NCBI RefSeq assembly: GCF_002887775.1
Contig: NZ_LOCM01000024.1
Location: 62,001-126,000 of the forward strand
Source: Streptococcus penaeicida
GTDB lineage: Bacteria > Bacillota > Bacilli > Lactobacillales > Streptococcaceae
Reading direction: 5' to 3'
Length of the DNA stretch: 64,000 nt
Shown here piece after piece: positions 44,690 to 53,914 of this stretch; positions within the stretch are counted from its first letter, which is position 1; every line of letters begins with the position of its first letter. Both the position numbers and the translations under genes were made by a program. The notes beneath the pieces were generated by a model. That model did no database searches. It was not told the DNA's origin and worked only from the letters and a program-made list of their open reading frames with translations.

Positions 44690-45247
44690 TTAATTTTTCA
44701 GTTCTGCCAACTTCTCAACCATTAAGAGAAATGGTGGGCAGTTTTTTTGGTTGAGGGCTTGATAAGACATGACCGTTACTTGATCTTGTGGTAGGTCACT
44801 TAAAAAGTCAATGAGTGCTTCTTTTTCTTCTTGACCACCATCATGTCCATAATAGACCATGATGGCAATTCGGCCACCAATGGTAAGTGCTCTGAGCAGT
44901 TTCTCTATGGCTTCGATAGTCGTTTCTGCATGCGTAATAATCGACTTATTAGCACTAGGCAAGTAACCTAAATTGAAGATAGCAGCATCCACTTGAGTGA
45001 CATACTGATCAACATTTTCATGCCCTGAAAGAAGTAATTGCACGTTTTCTAAATTGGCTTTAGCTAGTTTTTCAGCTGTCCGCTGTATAGCTTCCTCTTG
45101 GACATCAAAGGCAAAAACTTTAGCAACTTTTGGTGCAAAATAGAGGGTATCATTGCCATTTCCCACGGTAGCATCTACAAGAATACTCTCTTTAGTTAAG
45201 ATTTGGTCTAGAAAGTCGTGGGAAACTTGAATTGGTTTTGCAATCAT
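44690..45247 (-). CDS. ytqB: Class I SAM-dependent methyltransferase YtqB
   Basis: A 185-residue Rossmann-fold methyltransferase of the YtqB type. Motif I is VDATVGNGNDT, followed by VFAFDVQEEAI and, in motif IV, FNLGYLP. YtqB-type enzymes act on RNA (tRNA or rRNA), though the exact target here is not evident. I start at the ATG at 45247 (AGGAGA seven bases upstream) and not one codon earlier. The radical SAM partner ytqA usually precedes it directly; here an ABC exporter lies between. Confidence 0.85.
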   Translation of the reverse strand: MIAKPIQVSHDFLDQILTKESILVDATVGNGNDTLYFAPKVAKVFAFDVQEEAIQRTAEKLAKANLENVQLLLSGHENVDQYVTQVDAAIFNLGYLPSANKSIITHAETTIEAIEKLLRALTIGGRIAIMVYYGHDGGQEEKEALIDFLSDLPQDQVTVMSYQALNQKNCPPFLLMVEKLAELKN

Positions 45248-45258
45248 CAATCAATCTC

Positions 45259-46043
45259 CTAGCTAGCCAAATCTCGGTGACTATAGACTAATAGTCCTAT
45301 CACCAAGGCAACTATTGAAACAGCACACGGAATGGCTAATAGAATCCAATCGAAATCTGTTCCTGCGAATCGGTCTGTGGCATTGGCCATATAATAAGGT
45401 GTTACATATTTTAAGAAATCAACTTTCTCAACAAGGCGACAGATAATATCCATGAAATAGCCGAGTAAGGCTAAACCCATTCCAAATCCGACCATTTTTT
45501 TCTTGGACAAAGCTGAAAACATAAAGCAGATACTTGCAATCTCAATTTGCATGAGAAAGGCTAAGGCATGGTATTGGGCAAAGGCCGAATAATCAAAGGA
45601 CATATCGACAGTGTATAGAGCAGCATACTCAATAGCAATGCCAAGCACATTGAACAAAATTAACGAGATGATGACGCTAATATATTTTTGGACAATGATT
45701 TTCTTGCGTCCTAGTGGCAAACTAAAGAGGAACTCAGCTGTGTGAGCTTCTTCTTCCTTTGATAAGCTGGATACTCCCAAGAGGCTGCATACATAGCGGC
45801 GCCAATGGAATAAATCAATGCAATTTCTGCGGAATAATAACCGCCTAGAGTGGCTATGGAGACTTTGTCCATTCCCAAAGCCTTAGAAACACCGCCCATA
45901 TCTTGATAAAGGTTGGCGATTTGTTTGATACTATCTGCGACACTCTCATAAAGCAGAATACATAGGGCACTACTGAGTCCTACTGAAAGGGCCCAGATGA
46001 GGAGACTTTTGCTACCTTGTTTTAATTCGTGTTTGATGATCAT
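45259..46043 (-). pseudogene. ABC exporter permease, frameshifted
   Basis: A permease of the ABC-2 type. The N-terminal part has a signal-like first helix and GVSKALGMDKVSIATLGGYYSAEIALIY; the remainder has SKEEEAHTAEFLFSLPLGRKKII, typical of such permeases, and about five helices. The frame breaks at 45783-45784; one more C in the minus-strand GCAGCCTCTTGG gives M-Y-A-A-L-L-G-V-S-S-L-S-K. Repaired length is about 261 residues. It overlaps the ATPase stop by 4 bases. The cargo (drug, peptide or bacteriocin) is unknown. Confidence 0.82.
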
Positions 46044-46875
46044 TTGCCGTCCTCCTCATAATAGTGCATGAACAAATCTTCCAGACTTGGTTCTTCGATT
46101 AAAATGTCATCCGGTTCTACCGCAGCTAATTCTTTCAAGAGGTCGCTAGCCTTGCCTTCAAAACTTTGTGTGATTGACTGGCCATCTTTCCAAATGGTGA
46201 CTTCTTTTTTCTGACTATGCATGAGGTTTTCAACCCGGTCAATGGTTAAAATTTTTCCTTTTTTAAGAATAGCCACGCGGTCACAGTAAGCTTTAACCTC
46301 TGACAAGACGTGGGAAGACAAAAAAGTTGTCCGTCCCGCAGCTTTCGCTTCAAGGAGCAACTGGAAAAAACGTTCTTGCATAAGTGGGTCTAATCCAGAT
46401 GTGGGCTCATCAAGAATCAATAAATCAGGTTGGTGCTGAAGGGCACAAACGATACTGACTTTTTTCCGATTTCCTAGAGATAAATCCTTAATTTTTTTAG
46501 TTAAAGGAACTTCTAAGAGATTACAGATACGATCAGCTTCACGGCTACAATCATTATTAGGATGCGCCTTAGCTGCGAAGCGAATGACTTGTTTCACAGT
46601 CATATTTGGGTAAAACATAGCTTCTGAAGGCATATAGCAATATGATCAAGGGTTTCTTCCAAGCTATCATATTTGTCGCCAAAAAGACTGATTTGGCCTT
46701 TTCGGTGACCAATTAAGCCCAAAATGCAACGAATAGTTGTGGATTTTCCAGCTCCGTTTGAACCTAAAAATCCATAGATTTCGCCCTTTTCAACAGCCAA
46801 TGAGACATTATCTAAGGCCAAATGACGGCCATAAGTTTTGGATAAATTACGGATTTTGATGATGGTATCTGTCAT
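46040..46875 (-). pseudogene. ABC exporter ATP-binding protein, frameshifted
   Basis: An ABC ATPase. Walker A is in GFLGSNGAGKSTT; after the break come LSLGNRKKVSIV (signature variant), LLILDEPTSGLDP and FLSSHVLSEVKAYCDR. The frame breaks at 46636; one more T in the minus-strand GCTATATGCC gives H-I-A-Y-M-P-S-E-A-M-F-Y-P-N-M. Repaired length is about 278 residues. The extended C-terminus (VEPDDILIEEPSLEDLFMHYYEE) is typical of drug/antimicrobial-peptide exporters of the CcmA/YxlF type. Confidence 0.86.
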
Positions 46876-46892
46876 ACTTCTCTCCTTCCCAA

Positions 46893-47819
46893 CTAGCTTT
46901 TGCTAAGTCGGCAGCCTTGGTAGGCATTTCTTCTTTCCATCTCCTGATCGATGGCATTAAGCACTTCCCATTTGTTGAGACTCCACATAGGACCAATTAA
47001 CATGTCCCTAGGAGCATCGCCGGTAATGCGGTGAATGATAATATTTTCTGGGATAATTTCTAATTGGTCACAAATAATCGACACATACTCTTCTTGACTC
47101 AACAATTGCAGTCTTCCCTCATGATAATCCCTTTGCATGCGCGTGTTGGTCATAAGGTGCAAGAGGTGCAATTTAATGCCCTGAATGTCGTTATCAGTCA
47201 CACAGCGACGAACATTTTCTAGCATCATCTCATGGGTTTCACCTGGGAGTCCGTTGATCAGATGGGAGACGATTTCGATTTTGGGGAATTGGCGGAGCCG
47301 TTTGACGGTTTCCTTATAGAGTTCGTAGGAATGGGCCCGGTTAATGAGCTGCGATGTTTCTTCGTATGTTGTCTGTAAACCCAGTTCAACGGTGACATGC
47401 ATTTTTTCTGCTAGCTCTGCCAAGTAAGAAATAACCTGGTCAGGCAAACAGTCTGGTCTGGTCCCAATATTAATCCCAACGACTCCAGGCTCGAAGATGG
47501 CTTGCTCGTATCTTTCTTTAATCGTCTCCAGAGGCGCATGCGTATTCGTAAAATTTTGAAAATAAACCAAAAATTTCTGAACTTCCGGCCATTTTCGATG
47601 CATAAAGTCAATTTCTTTGTAGAATTGCTCACGAATTGGGGCATCGGGGGCAACAATGGCATCTCCTGATCCTGAGACTGTACAGAAAGTACAGCCACCA
47701 TGAGCGACAGTTCCATCACGATTAGGACAATCAAATCCAGCATCAATGGGCACTTTAAATATTTTTTCACCAAAAAGTTTACGGTAGTAATCATTTAGTG
47801 TTTGATAACGTTTCTTCAT
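46893..47819 (-). CDS. ytqA: TIGR01212-family radical SAM protein YtqA (YhcC)
   Basis: A 308-residue radical SAM protein. The cluster region reads CPNRDGTVAHGGCTFCTVSG, the family form CxNRDGTxxxGGCxFC. It has VEIVSHLINGLPGETHEMM and the C-terminal IIHRITGDAPRD. The biochemical reaction is not established. It is usually directly followed by ytqB; here an ABC exporter (46875-45259) lies between the two, in the same direction. Confidence 0.88.
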   Translation of the reverse strand: MKKRYQTLNDYYRKLFGEKIFKVPIDAGFDCPNRDGTVAHGGCTFCTVSGSGDAIVAPDAPIREQFYKEIDFMHRKWPEVQKFLVYFQNFTNTHAPLETIKERYEQAIFEPGVVGINIGTRPDCLPDQVISYLAELAEKMHVTVELGLQTTYEETSQLINRAHSYELYKETVKRLRQFPKIEIVSHLINGLPGETHEMMLENVRRCVTDNDIQGIKLHLLHLMTNTRMQRDYHEGRLQLLSQEEYVSIICDQLEIIPENIIIHRITGDAPRDMLIGPMWSLNKWEVLNAIDQEMERRNAYQGCRLSKS

Positions 47820-47850
47820 ATCCTTATTTTAGCACAATTTAAGACAAAAA

Positions 47851-47880
47851 AAACAACTCCATGAGTTGTTTCATTTTTAT
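47851..47880 (-). terminator. Terminator of ribU-PAP2
   Basis: AAACAACTC-CAT-GAGTTGTTT then TTTTTTTT on the minus strand; overlaps the PAP2 stop. Confidence 0.88.
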
Positions 47881-48527
47881 TTCTGTTTCGATTGAAAACG
47901 CCATTCAAAACGTTTTTTCATATAAAACGGATAAAGGAGATTTAGGACGCCATAAGCAAAGGTAAATCCTCCAATGACATCTGTCGGGTAATGAACACCC
48001 AAATAGATGCGTGATAATCCAATCAGTAAAATCAAGCTTGAAAAAGCAAGGATCAAGATGAGACGAATCGTTTTATGTTGGAAGCGATTCAAGAGAATTA
48101 ATAAAATGGCTCCATAAATTATGAAAGATCCCATAGCATGACCACTTGGGAAAGAAAAGCCACCAGCATATACAATATGTTCTAGTGTTGGTCTAGCTCT
48201 CTGATAGATCAGTTTAAAACCTGAAATCAAAAGGCCAGCCAGAACACCATTAGAAAGGAAAAAGAGGGCTTCTGCTTTCCATTTTTTTAAGAACAAGAGA
48301 ATGGTTACGATCACAACTACTGCTATTTGGGTTGAAACATTCCCCATATAGGTAATGGCTCTAAAAAAATAAGTTGCTCGTTCAGGTAAAGTTCCCCGAA
48401 TAGTCTCTTGAATGCTTTTATCAAAGGATACCAGTGTCTCAGGATAAAATTGTACTGTATAGCCAAGCATAACAAAAAATAAGAAAGCAAAAGATGATCG
48501 TAATAAGTATTCTTGTCTATTTTTCAT
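47877..48527 (-). CDS. PAP2-family phosphatase
   Basis: A 216-residue integral membrane phosphatase with six helices. The three PAP2 signature motifs are KLIYQRARPT, FPSGHAMGS and SRIYLGVHYPTD. It probably dephosphorylates undecaprenyl-pyrophosphate or phosphatidyl lipids at the membrane. Its start overlaps the ribU stop by 11 bases, so it is expressed with ribU under the FMN riboswitch; a functional link to riboflavin is not evident. Confidence 0.88.
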   Translation of the reverse strand: MKNRQEYLLRSSFAFLFFVMLGYTVQFYPETLVSFDKSIQETIRGTLPERATYFFRAITYMGNVSTQIAVVVIVTILLFLKKWKAEALFFLSNGVLAGLLISGFKLIYQRARPTLEHIVYAGGFSFPSGHAMGSFIIYGAILLILLNRFQHKTIRLILILAFSSLILLIGLSRIYLGVHYPTDVIGGFTFAYGVLNLLYPFYMKKRFEWRFQSKQK

Positions 48528-49095
48528 ATGGTAAATTAATATATCTTTCTAAAATAGGTTTACTTGCAATATATACAAAATAGAATGAGATTGCAAATAT
48601 GAGCCCTTCAATCAGATTAAAAGGTAAGACCATAGCTAGTAAATATTTTGCAATTCCAATAAAAGCACCGATATCAAAATTAGCAAATTTAGCATATAAA
48701 GGTATGGCATAGAAATAGTTTAATGCTAACATTGCAATTGTTAAAGTAATGGTACCAATTAAGCTAGCTCCAATATATTGAAACCGGCTCTTTTTACCAT
48801 TCCAAAAAATGGCAAAGGCTGTTACAAACAAACCTAGAGCAATAATATTCATTGGTAATCCAATAAAATCATTAACACCACTATTATTAAGAAGTAATTT
48901 TAATAAACTACGTAATAATAAGATAGCATAGGCGCTCTTCAAATCGAATAGAACCAAACCCAGAAGAACAGGGATGATTGAAAATTCAATTTTCAGGAAG
49001 TTAGCACCAGGAATGATTGAAAAGCTGACAAACATTAACAAAAATGAAATGGTTGACAGGATAGCGATTAACACCAGACGATGTGTTTTTGACAT
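48517..49095 (-). CDS. ribU: Riboflavin ECF transporter S component RibU
   Basis: A 192-residue S component with six helices that binds riboflavin for the shared EcfAA'T module. It shows KIEFSIIPVLLGLVLFDLKSAYAI and LLNNSGVNDFIGLPMN, the RibU fingerprints. The upstream leader is a complete FMN riboswitch, confirming the substrate. The SD is a GGAGG eight bases before the ATG. Confidence 0.95.
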   Translation of the reverse strand: MSKTHRLVLIAILSTISFLLMFVSFSIIPGANFLKIEFSIIPVLLGLVLFDLKSAYAILLLRSLLKLLLNNSGVNDFIGLPMNIIALGLFVTAFAIFWNGKKSRFQYIGASLIGTITLTIAMLALNYFYAIPLYAKFANFDIGAFIGIAKYLLAMVLPFNLIEGLIFAISFYFVYIASKPILERYINLPYEK

Positions 49096-49178
49096 AAAAA
49101 AGTTCCTCCAATTTTTTCAAATTGAAAGAAGTTCCTTCGTAATCGCTTACACAAAATAAGTGTAGGCAAAAAACCCGG

Positions 49179-49293
49179 TCTTCTCTCATCCAGACTATAC
49201 TGTCGGTTGTGGATTTTCACCACATCAGCTTACGCTCGCGGACTTCTAGTTGACTAGTCACCGCCGGTCGGGAATTTCACCCTGCCCTGAAGA
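49179..49293 (-). promoter_or_regulatory. FMN riboswitch (RFN element) controlling ribU
   Basis: On the minus strand the six-way RFN consensus is readable: TCTTC-AGGGCAGGGTGAAATTCCC-GACCGGCGGT, then GTCCGCGAGC, TGATGTGGTGAAAATCCACA, CCGACAGTATAGTCTGGATG and closing GAGAGAAGA. P1 is TCTTC (49293-49289) with GAAGA (49183-49179). FMN binding should lower ribU and PAP2 expression. Confidence 0.97.
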
Positions 49294-49300
49294 CACTTAT

Positions 49301-49329
49301 AGAATAGCAAAAATACTACTACATAGCAA
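49301..49329 (-). promoter_or_regulatory. ribU promoter
   Basis: TTGCTA (49329-49324), 17 bases, extended TGCTATTCT (-10 TATTCT at 49306-49301); transcription should start at the first aptamer base. Confidence 0.8.
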
Positions 49330-49375
49330 GGCTTTTGCATTAAGATAATAAGAATCATTAAAAAAATTGATTAAA

Positions 49376-49408
49376 AAAGCAGACATAATTGTGAGTGTCT
49401 GCTTTATC
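49376..49408 (-). terminator. Terminator of the ChW/C39-like gene
   Basis: AAAGCAGACA and TGTCTGCTTT form a 10-bp stem with a 10-base loop, then TTTTTT on the minus strand. Confidence 0.85.
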
Positions 49409-49422
49409 CGTAATGTCAGAAA

Positions 49423-51480
49423 TTAAAGTGTTGTAATTTTAAAAAATGGTGCTGCTACACCGCGATTATCATCTTTATCAGTACTTCTTTCATTCCATAA
49501 GTTTTGAATTGGATACCAGCCACAATTACCACTAGTGTAGGGATCGTAGACATATGTGTAACCATTCGAATAACCTTTTAAGACCATTTCATGACTTCCA
49601 GAAGCTACGAATTTGTTGTATTGGATTGCGCAAGCCACATGATGTCCAGCTTGTAAAGCTGATGTAATGGCTGACGCAGTGGTCAAATTACTATACTGAT
49701 AACCAAAATTGGTAACTGCAGAAATTAATCCTTGTGCAGAAGTTCCAATAAAGGATTTGTTAAACTCATTAGTTTTAGTATATAAGAAATCAGCTACTTG
49801 TGGTGGAAGTATTGTTTTTCCTGATAGGGATGAGAATATCATGGCTAAACTGGTTGGTACACAACCGGCAGCAGCTAAATTTGAAATACCGTATTGTTTC
49901 CAACCCCAACGTGAATCTCTCTGGTTATAATATGGAGTGATGAGTGCTGCTCTTAAATTTGTTGTCCCTACTTCAATTTTTTGCACACTACCATCTTGAT
50001 AGTAGACGTAGGCATGGACAATATATTTACCAATTAAAGATTTATGCCTTTGTTGGTTAATTCTAATTGTTGTTGCACCACTTGTCGCTGCTGAGCTTTC
50101 ATACCAAGCTAAATTGCTTTGATCGGCAGTTGACCATGCAGCAACTTTTATTTTACTGATTTGCTTGCCACTAGTTCCAGCAAGAATAACGACATCTGCT
50201 AGTCCTTGTTGTGGGCGTTCATTTTGGATGATTCCTTGACTGGCCCTAGATTTTTCTACTAATTGAATTTCTAGTGCTTCAATAGCTTTAGATTGACCAG
50301 TTGTTCCTGCTACATAGCGATCATAGACCCATGATTGCCAACCAATATTTTGGACATGAGCTCGATATTTTAAATCAAAGCGACTATCTAAATAACCACT
50401 CAATTTCATTTCAATAGCTTCAATACGATTTAAATTTGTTAAAACACCAGCCATTTGCTCACTTGAAACAAAGTTTTGCCAGCCAATATTTGAAACATGA
50501 ACACGGTAAGTGATATCGCCATAGGCTTTGTTATTTAAGCTTAGGAGAAAAGCCTGAATTTGTTTTGACTGACCAGTGGTTCCACTCAACACTCCTTCTG
50601 AAACCTTGTTTTGCCAACCACTATTAATAATATTTGATTGATAAGTCAAAGTAGGTTTGGTAAAGAGGATAAATGCCTTACTTGTATCCAAGGTTACGGT
50701 TTGACCTTTTTGAATCAGTTGAACTTCATAGGCTTCCATGCGTTTTCCCAAACCTTGACTACCTGCACTCTCACCATTTTTGGCCCAACTTAACCAGCCA
50801 TAATCCGCAATATGTGTGCGGTAATAGATATCATACTGAAGTGCTAAATCACCTGTTAACTGAATACGAATGGCTTCCATAGCTTTAGACTGTCCCGTTG
50901 TCCCACTAATTTGTCCTTCAGATACGGGATTTTGCCAACCAATATTCGCCACATGGCTTGCATAGGTAATATTACCATCACTTGGATTATCAATAGTGAT
51001 TGTAATGGCTTCTACAGCCTTTGATTGCCCAGTTGTACCACTGATTTGACTTTCTTGAACAGGATTCTGCCAACCAATATTTGAAACATGGCTAGTATAG
51101 TTTACTGTTGGTTTTGTGACAGTTGCTTCTGTAGAGGCTAAGTTTTTAACTGTTTTTTCACTTGGACTGACTTCTGAATTGGAGGGATTATTTGTTGTAC
51201 TGCTCACCTCAGGCGTGCTAACTGACTGATTATCTACACTTGCAGTCACTGGATTTTGAGGTGATTCTATTGTCCCCTTTGAAGGTATTTGATTTACCTT
51301 CACTATAAAAGTTTCCACAGTTTGTGGACTCTCTATTTGAGCCTGATTGATTGGCACTGGATTTGTTGCAACTTGTTCTTCTGCTGATACAGAATAAGTT
51401 TGTAGTCCAGAAAGTAGACCTAAACTAGACACACCCAGAATTACCCAAGTTTTTTTTGACTTGCGCAGTACTTTTTTCAT
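49423..51480 (-). CDS. Secreted protein with ChW repeats, GBS Bsp-like domain and C39-like peptidase
   Basis: A 685-residue exported protein. The signal peptide (residues ~1-33) ends SVSAEEQ. A Ser/Thr/Pro-rich linker follows (~35-125). Then six ChW (hydrophobic Trp) repeats, residues ~127-405, each with YxxHVxxxGWQ and GTTGQSKxxEA. A GBS Bsp-like repeat (~430-515: VVILAGTSGKQISKIKVAAW) and a C39-type papain fold (~520-685) follow, with a candidate Cys (AAGCVPTS), His (GSHEMVLKGY) and Asp (VYDPY). There is no LPXTG. Likely cell-surface cysteine peptidase or amidase; substrate unknown. Confidence 0.8.
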   Translation of the reverse strand: MKKVLRKSKKTWVILGVSSLGLLSGLQTYSVSAEEQVATNPVPINQAQIESPQTVETFIVKVNQIPSKGTIESPQNPVTASVDNQSVSTPEVSSTTNNPSNSEVSPSEKTVKNLASTEATVTKPTVNYTSHVSNIGWQNPVQESQISGTTGQSKAVEAITITIDNPSDGNITYASHVANIGWQNPVSEGQISGTTGQSKAMEAIRIQLTGDLALQYDIYYRTHIADYGWLSWAKNGESAGSQGLGKRMEAYEVQLIQKGQTVTLDTSKAFILFTKPTLTYQSNIINSGWQNKVSEGVLSGTTGQSKQIQAFLLSLNNKAYGDITYRVHVSNIGWQNFVSSEQMAGVLTNLNRIEAIEMKLSGYLDSRFDLKYRAHVQNIGWQSWVYDRYVAGTTGQSKAIEALEIQLVEKSRASQGIIQNERPQQGLADVVILAGTSGKQISKIKVAAWSTADQSNLAWYESSAATSGATTIRINQQRHKSLIGKYIVHAYVYYQDGSVQKIEVGTTNLRAALITPYYNQRDSRWGWKQYGISNLAAAGCVPTSLAMIFSSLSGKTILPPQVADFLYTKTNEFNKSFIGTSAQGLISAVTNFGYQYSNLTTASAITSALQAGHHVACAIQYNKFVASGSHEMVLKGYSNGYTYVYDPYTSGNCGWYPIQNLWNERSTDKDDNRGVAAPFFKITTL

Positions 51481-51632
51481 TCATTCACCTCTTATTTTTC
51501 ATTTTATCCTATATTTCTCATTATAGACTCATCTGACTCCAAAAGCAATGCAAAAAAAAGAAGCCCCCTGGACTAGACATCAAAATTTAGTTATAAAACT
51601 AAGGATTGAGTGCTATTGAGGTCACTTCTATT

Positions 51633-52178
51633 TTATTTTAATTTATCATTTTCATAGGTATGTTGAAGTTCAAGGCCACTAAAAGCTTGTTGTCTCAGGG
51701 CCTCATAGACAATCATACAAACGGTGTTTGACACATTGAGACTTCTGACGTGTTGATCATTCATTGGAATACGGAGCGCCTTTTCAGGATGTTGGCGCAT
51801 GAATTCTTCAGGTAGTCCCTTGTCTTCTCTTCCGAATAAGTAGTAATGTCTTTGACCATCGTTAAAGTTCTGGTCAGAGTATACCTTATCTGCAAACTTA
51901 CTAATGAGGTGGAGCTGGCCATCACACTTAGCCAAAAAATCTTCCAGATTATCATAAAAACGCACATCCAGTTTTTCCCAATAATCTAATCCTGCGCGAC
52001 GCATTTTGCGATCATCAATCGGAAAACCCATGGGTTTAATAATATGCAATGGGGCATTCGTTGCGGCACAAGTTCTTGCGATATTCCCAGTATTTTGGGG
52101 GATTTGGGGTTCAAAAAGCACGATATGGTTTTTGGAATCTATTTCTCTATATTGGTTATGTTCAATATCAACTGTCAT
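51633..52178 (-). CDS. trmL: tRNA (cytidine(34)-2'-O)-methyltransferase TrmL
   Basis: A 181-residue SPOUT-fold enzyme that 2'-O-methylates the wobble base of certain leucine tRNAs. The trefoil-knot motifs are [28 protein letters not shown] and [15 protein letters not shown]. The N-terminal 15 residues are an extra extension before KNHIVLFEP, but the GAGGAA SD supports this start. Upstream is a strong promoter and a terminator-ended leader, unusual for an RNA-modifying enzyme. Confidence 0.92.
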   Translation of the reverse strand: MTVDIEHNQYREIDSKNHIVLFEPQIPQNTGNIARTCAATNAPLHIIKPMGFPIDDRKMRRAGLDYWEKLDVRFYDNLEDFLAKCDGQLHLISKFADKVYSDQNFNDGQRHYYLFGREDKGLPEEFMRQHPEKALRIPMNDQHVRSLNVSNTVCMIVYEALRQQAFSGLELQHTYENDKLK

Positions 52179-52195
52179 TGTTTTCCTCTTTTACT

Positions 52196-52300
52196 CATCA
52201 AAAAACCACACTGCCCGGAGTCAAGCTCAGCAAACAATGTGGTTGGTGGTGATTCGTTAACTTAAATCATAACAGGTTTGATTTAAACCAACGAATACTT
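52196..52300 (-). ncRNA. Structured, terminator-ended leader upstream of trmL
   Basis: From the promoter at 52335-52308 the transcript has two hairpins: ATTCGTT...AACGAAT with inner TTAAATCA/TGATTTAA, then AACCACA...TGTGGTT followed by TTTTTT, a good terminator about 20 bases before the trmL ATG. A GTTGGT in the first hairpin could pair with ACCAAC, which overlaps the terminator's 5' arm, so the two structures look mutually exclusive. It may be an attenuator, riboswitch or free small RNA. I cannot match it to a known class. Confidence 0.55.
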
Positions 52301-52307
52301 ATTTGTT

Positions 52308-52335
52308 ATTATAACACTTTGACAAGCCATGTCAA
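52308..52335 (-). promoter_or_regulatory. Consensus promoter before the trmL leader
   Basis: TTGACA (52335-52330), a 16-base spacer, and TATAAT (52313-52308), preceded by TG: an exceptionally good match on the minus strand. Confidence 0.9.
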
Positions 52336-52362
52336 TAAAAATCTTTTAAAAAAATGCTGATT

Positions 52363-52605
52363 TTAGTGATTTTTATTGCGTTTCAGGCTAAAGTGGTTAG
52401 GAACAGGATCCTCTCCCCCTTCAACAAATGGGTGACAGCGTAAAATCCGTGCAATACCCATTAAAACTCCTTTAAGTCCATGCTTTTCAATAGCCTGAAT
52501 CATATAGCTCGAACAGGTTGGCCGATAGCGACATGACGGTGGAAAGATGGGAGAAATGAATTTCTGATAAAAACGCACCAAGGCGATTAAGAAAGTATTA
52601 ATCAT
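52363..52605 (-). CDS. yidD: Membrane protein insertion efficiency factor YidD
   Basis: An 80-residue peripheral membrane protein thought to aid YidC-dependent insertion. Its motif string is [18 protein letters not shown] and [14 protein letters not shown]. It overlaps the rluB stop by 4 bases, the usual arrangement in this cluster. Confidence 0.92.
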   Translation of the reverse strand: MINTFLIALVRFYQKFISPIFPPSCRYRPTCSSYMIQAIEKHGLKGVLMGIARILRCHPFVEGGEDPVPNHFSLKRNKNH

Positions 52606-53324
52606 TTATCGGTGACAGCAGCATTATGGAGTTGACTAACTTCTTTTTTATTAAGACGTCTTGCTTCACCTGGTCTCAAACCAGTTAAATCCAAGGTACC
52701 AAATTGCGTCCGTGATAATTTATCAACTAAGAGTCCAACTGATTCAAACATTTTCTTAACTTGGTGATTACGACCTTCATGAATTGTTAACTCAACAATC
52801 GAACGATTTTTATCAGCTTCTACACGAATGATATTGTAACGAGCTGGTTTTGTTTTCTTACCATCGATGACAACACCTCGTGTCAAAGGACGAAGATTCT
52901 CCTTAGTGGCAATACCTTTAACTCGAGCTAAATAGACTTTATCGATTTCATTCCGAGGGTGAATCATTTTATCCGTAAAATCGCCATCATTAGTCAAAAT
53001 CAAAAGCCCAGAAGTATCCCAGTCAAGGCGACCAACAGGGTAAATCCGTTCCTTAACTTGTGGCAATAAATCAATTACCGTTTTGCGCCCTTTATCATCG
53101 GAGACACTGGAAATAACGCCACGTGGCTTATTAAGGAGATAGTAAACCTTCTCTTCATTGTATATTGGGCTACCTTCGACTTCAACCTGATCACCAGATT
53201 TGATAGTTGTGGCCAAATCAGTCACAACCTGTCCATTTACTGTTACTAATCCGGCTTTAATCAGCTCTTCCGCTTTACGACGACTAGCCACACCAGCGTG
53301 AGCTATAAATTTGTTAATTCTCAT
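52602..53324 (-). CDS. rluB: 23S rRNA pseudouridine synthase RluB
   Basis: A 240-residue RsuA/RluB-family enzyme. An N-terminal S4 domain ([22 protein letters not shown]) is followed by the catalytic domain with [17 protein letters not shown], where the Asp is the nucleophile. The length is normal. It sits between scpB and yidD in the conserved order. Confidence 0.93.
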   Translation of the reverse strand: MRINKFIAHAGVASRRKAEELIKAGLVTVNGQVVTDLATTIKSGDQVEVEGSPIYNEEKVYYLLNKPRGVISSVSDDKGRKTVIDLLPQVKERIYPVGRLDWDTSGLLILTNDGDFTDKMIHPRNEIDKVYLARVKGIATKENLRPLTRGVVIDGKKTKPARYNIIRVEADKNRSIVELTIHEGRNHQVKKMFESVGLLVDKLSRTQFGTLDLTGLRPGEARRLNKKEVSQLHNAAVTDK

Positions 53325-53362
53325 TTTTTCTCTTTTCTTTTGGGAATACCAGAGGTTCTATC

Positions 53363-53914
53363 TTAATCATTATTATGAAACAAGGCTGTTTCCTGATCTT
53401 CGATTTCGAGATTAGACACGTCTAATAATTCATCTAAGTGATTAATCCCCATGTAGTCTAGGAAATAATCAGTGGTTGCATATAAATTAGGACGACCGAT
53501 AACCTCTTTTTTGCCAGCTTCCTTAACCAATTCAAAAGCAATTAATTTACTAAGTGCCCCACTTGAGTTGACACCTCTGATATCGTCAATTTCAAGCCTA
53601 GTAATAGGCTGTTTATAAGCGATAATTGAAAGGACTTCTAAACTTGCTCTGGATAAACTTTGGTTAATAGGAGCTTTAGCAAACGTTCGTAATAATTCGG
53701 CATAAGCATCCTTTGTAACCAACTTAAAGGTCTGAGAAGATTCAATCAAACAAAGTGCTGAATCCTGATCATTTTCATATTTTTCCTTTAATTTGTCAAC
53801 TTGTTGTTGCAGGGCTGTGGGTGATAAGTTGGTTAGGTTTGCCAGCTGTCGTAAACTGAGACCTTCCTCACCAGCAACAAAAAGTAACGCTTCAATTTGT
53901 GGTAAATAAGTCAT
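53363..53914 (-). CDS. scpB: Segregation and condensation protein ScpB
   Basis: A 183-residue protein with two winged-helix domains that bridges the SMC-ScpA ring. [17 protein letters not shown] and [18 protein letters not shown] are typical. The length is the family standard. It begins inside the scpA stop (TAATG). Confidence 0.95.
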   Translation of the reverse strand: MTYLPQIEALLFVAGEEGLSLRQLANLTNLSPTALQQQVDKLKEKYENDQDSALCLIESSQTFKLVTKDAYAELLRTFAKAPINQSLSRASLEVLSIIAYKQPITRLEIDDIRGVNSSGALSKLIAFELVKEAGKKEVIGRPNLYATTDYFLDYMGINHLDELLDVSNLEIEDQETALFHNND

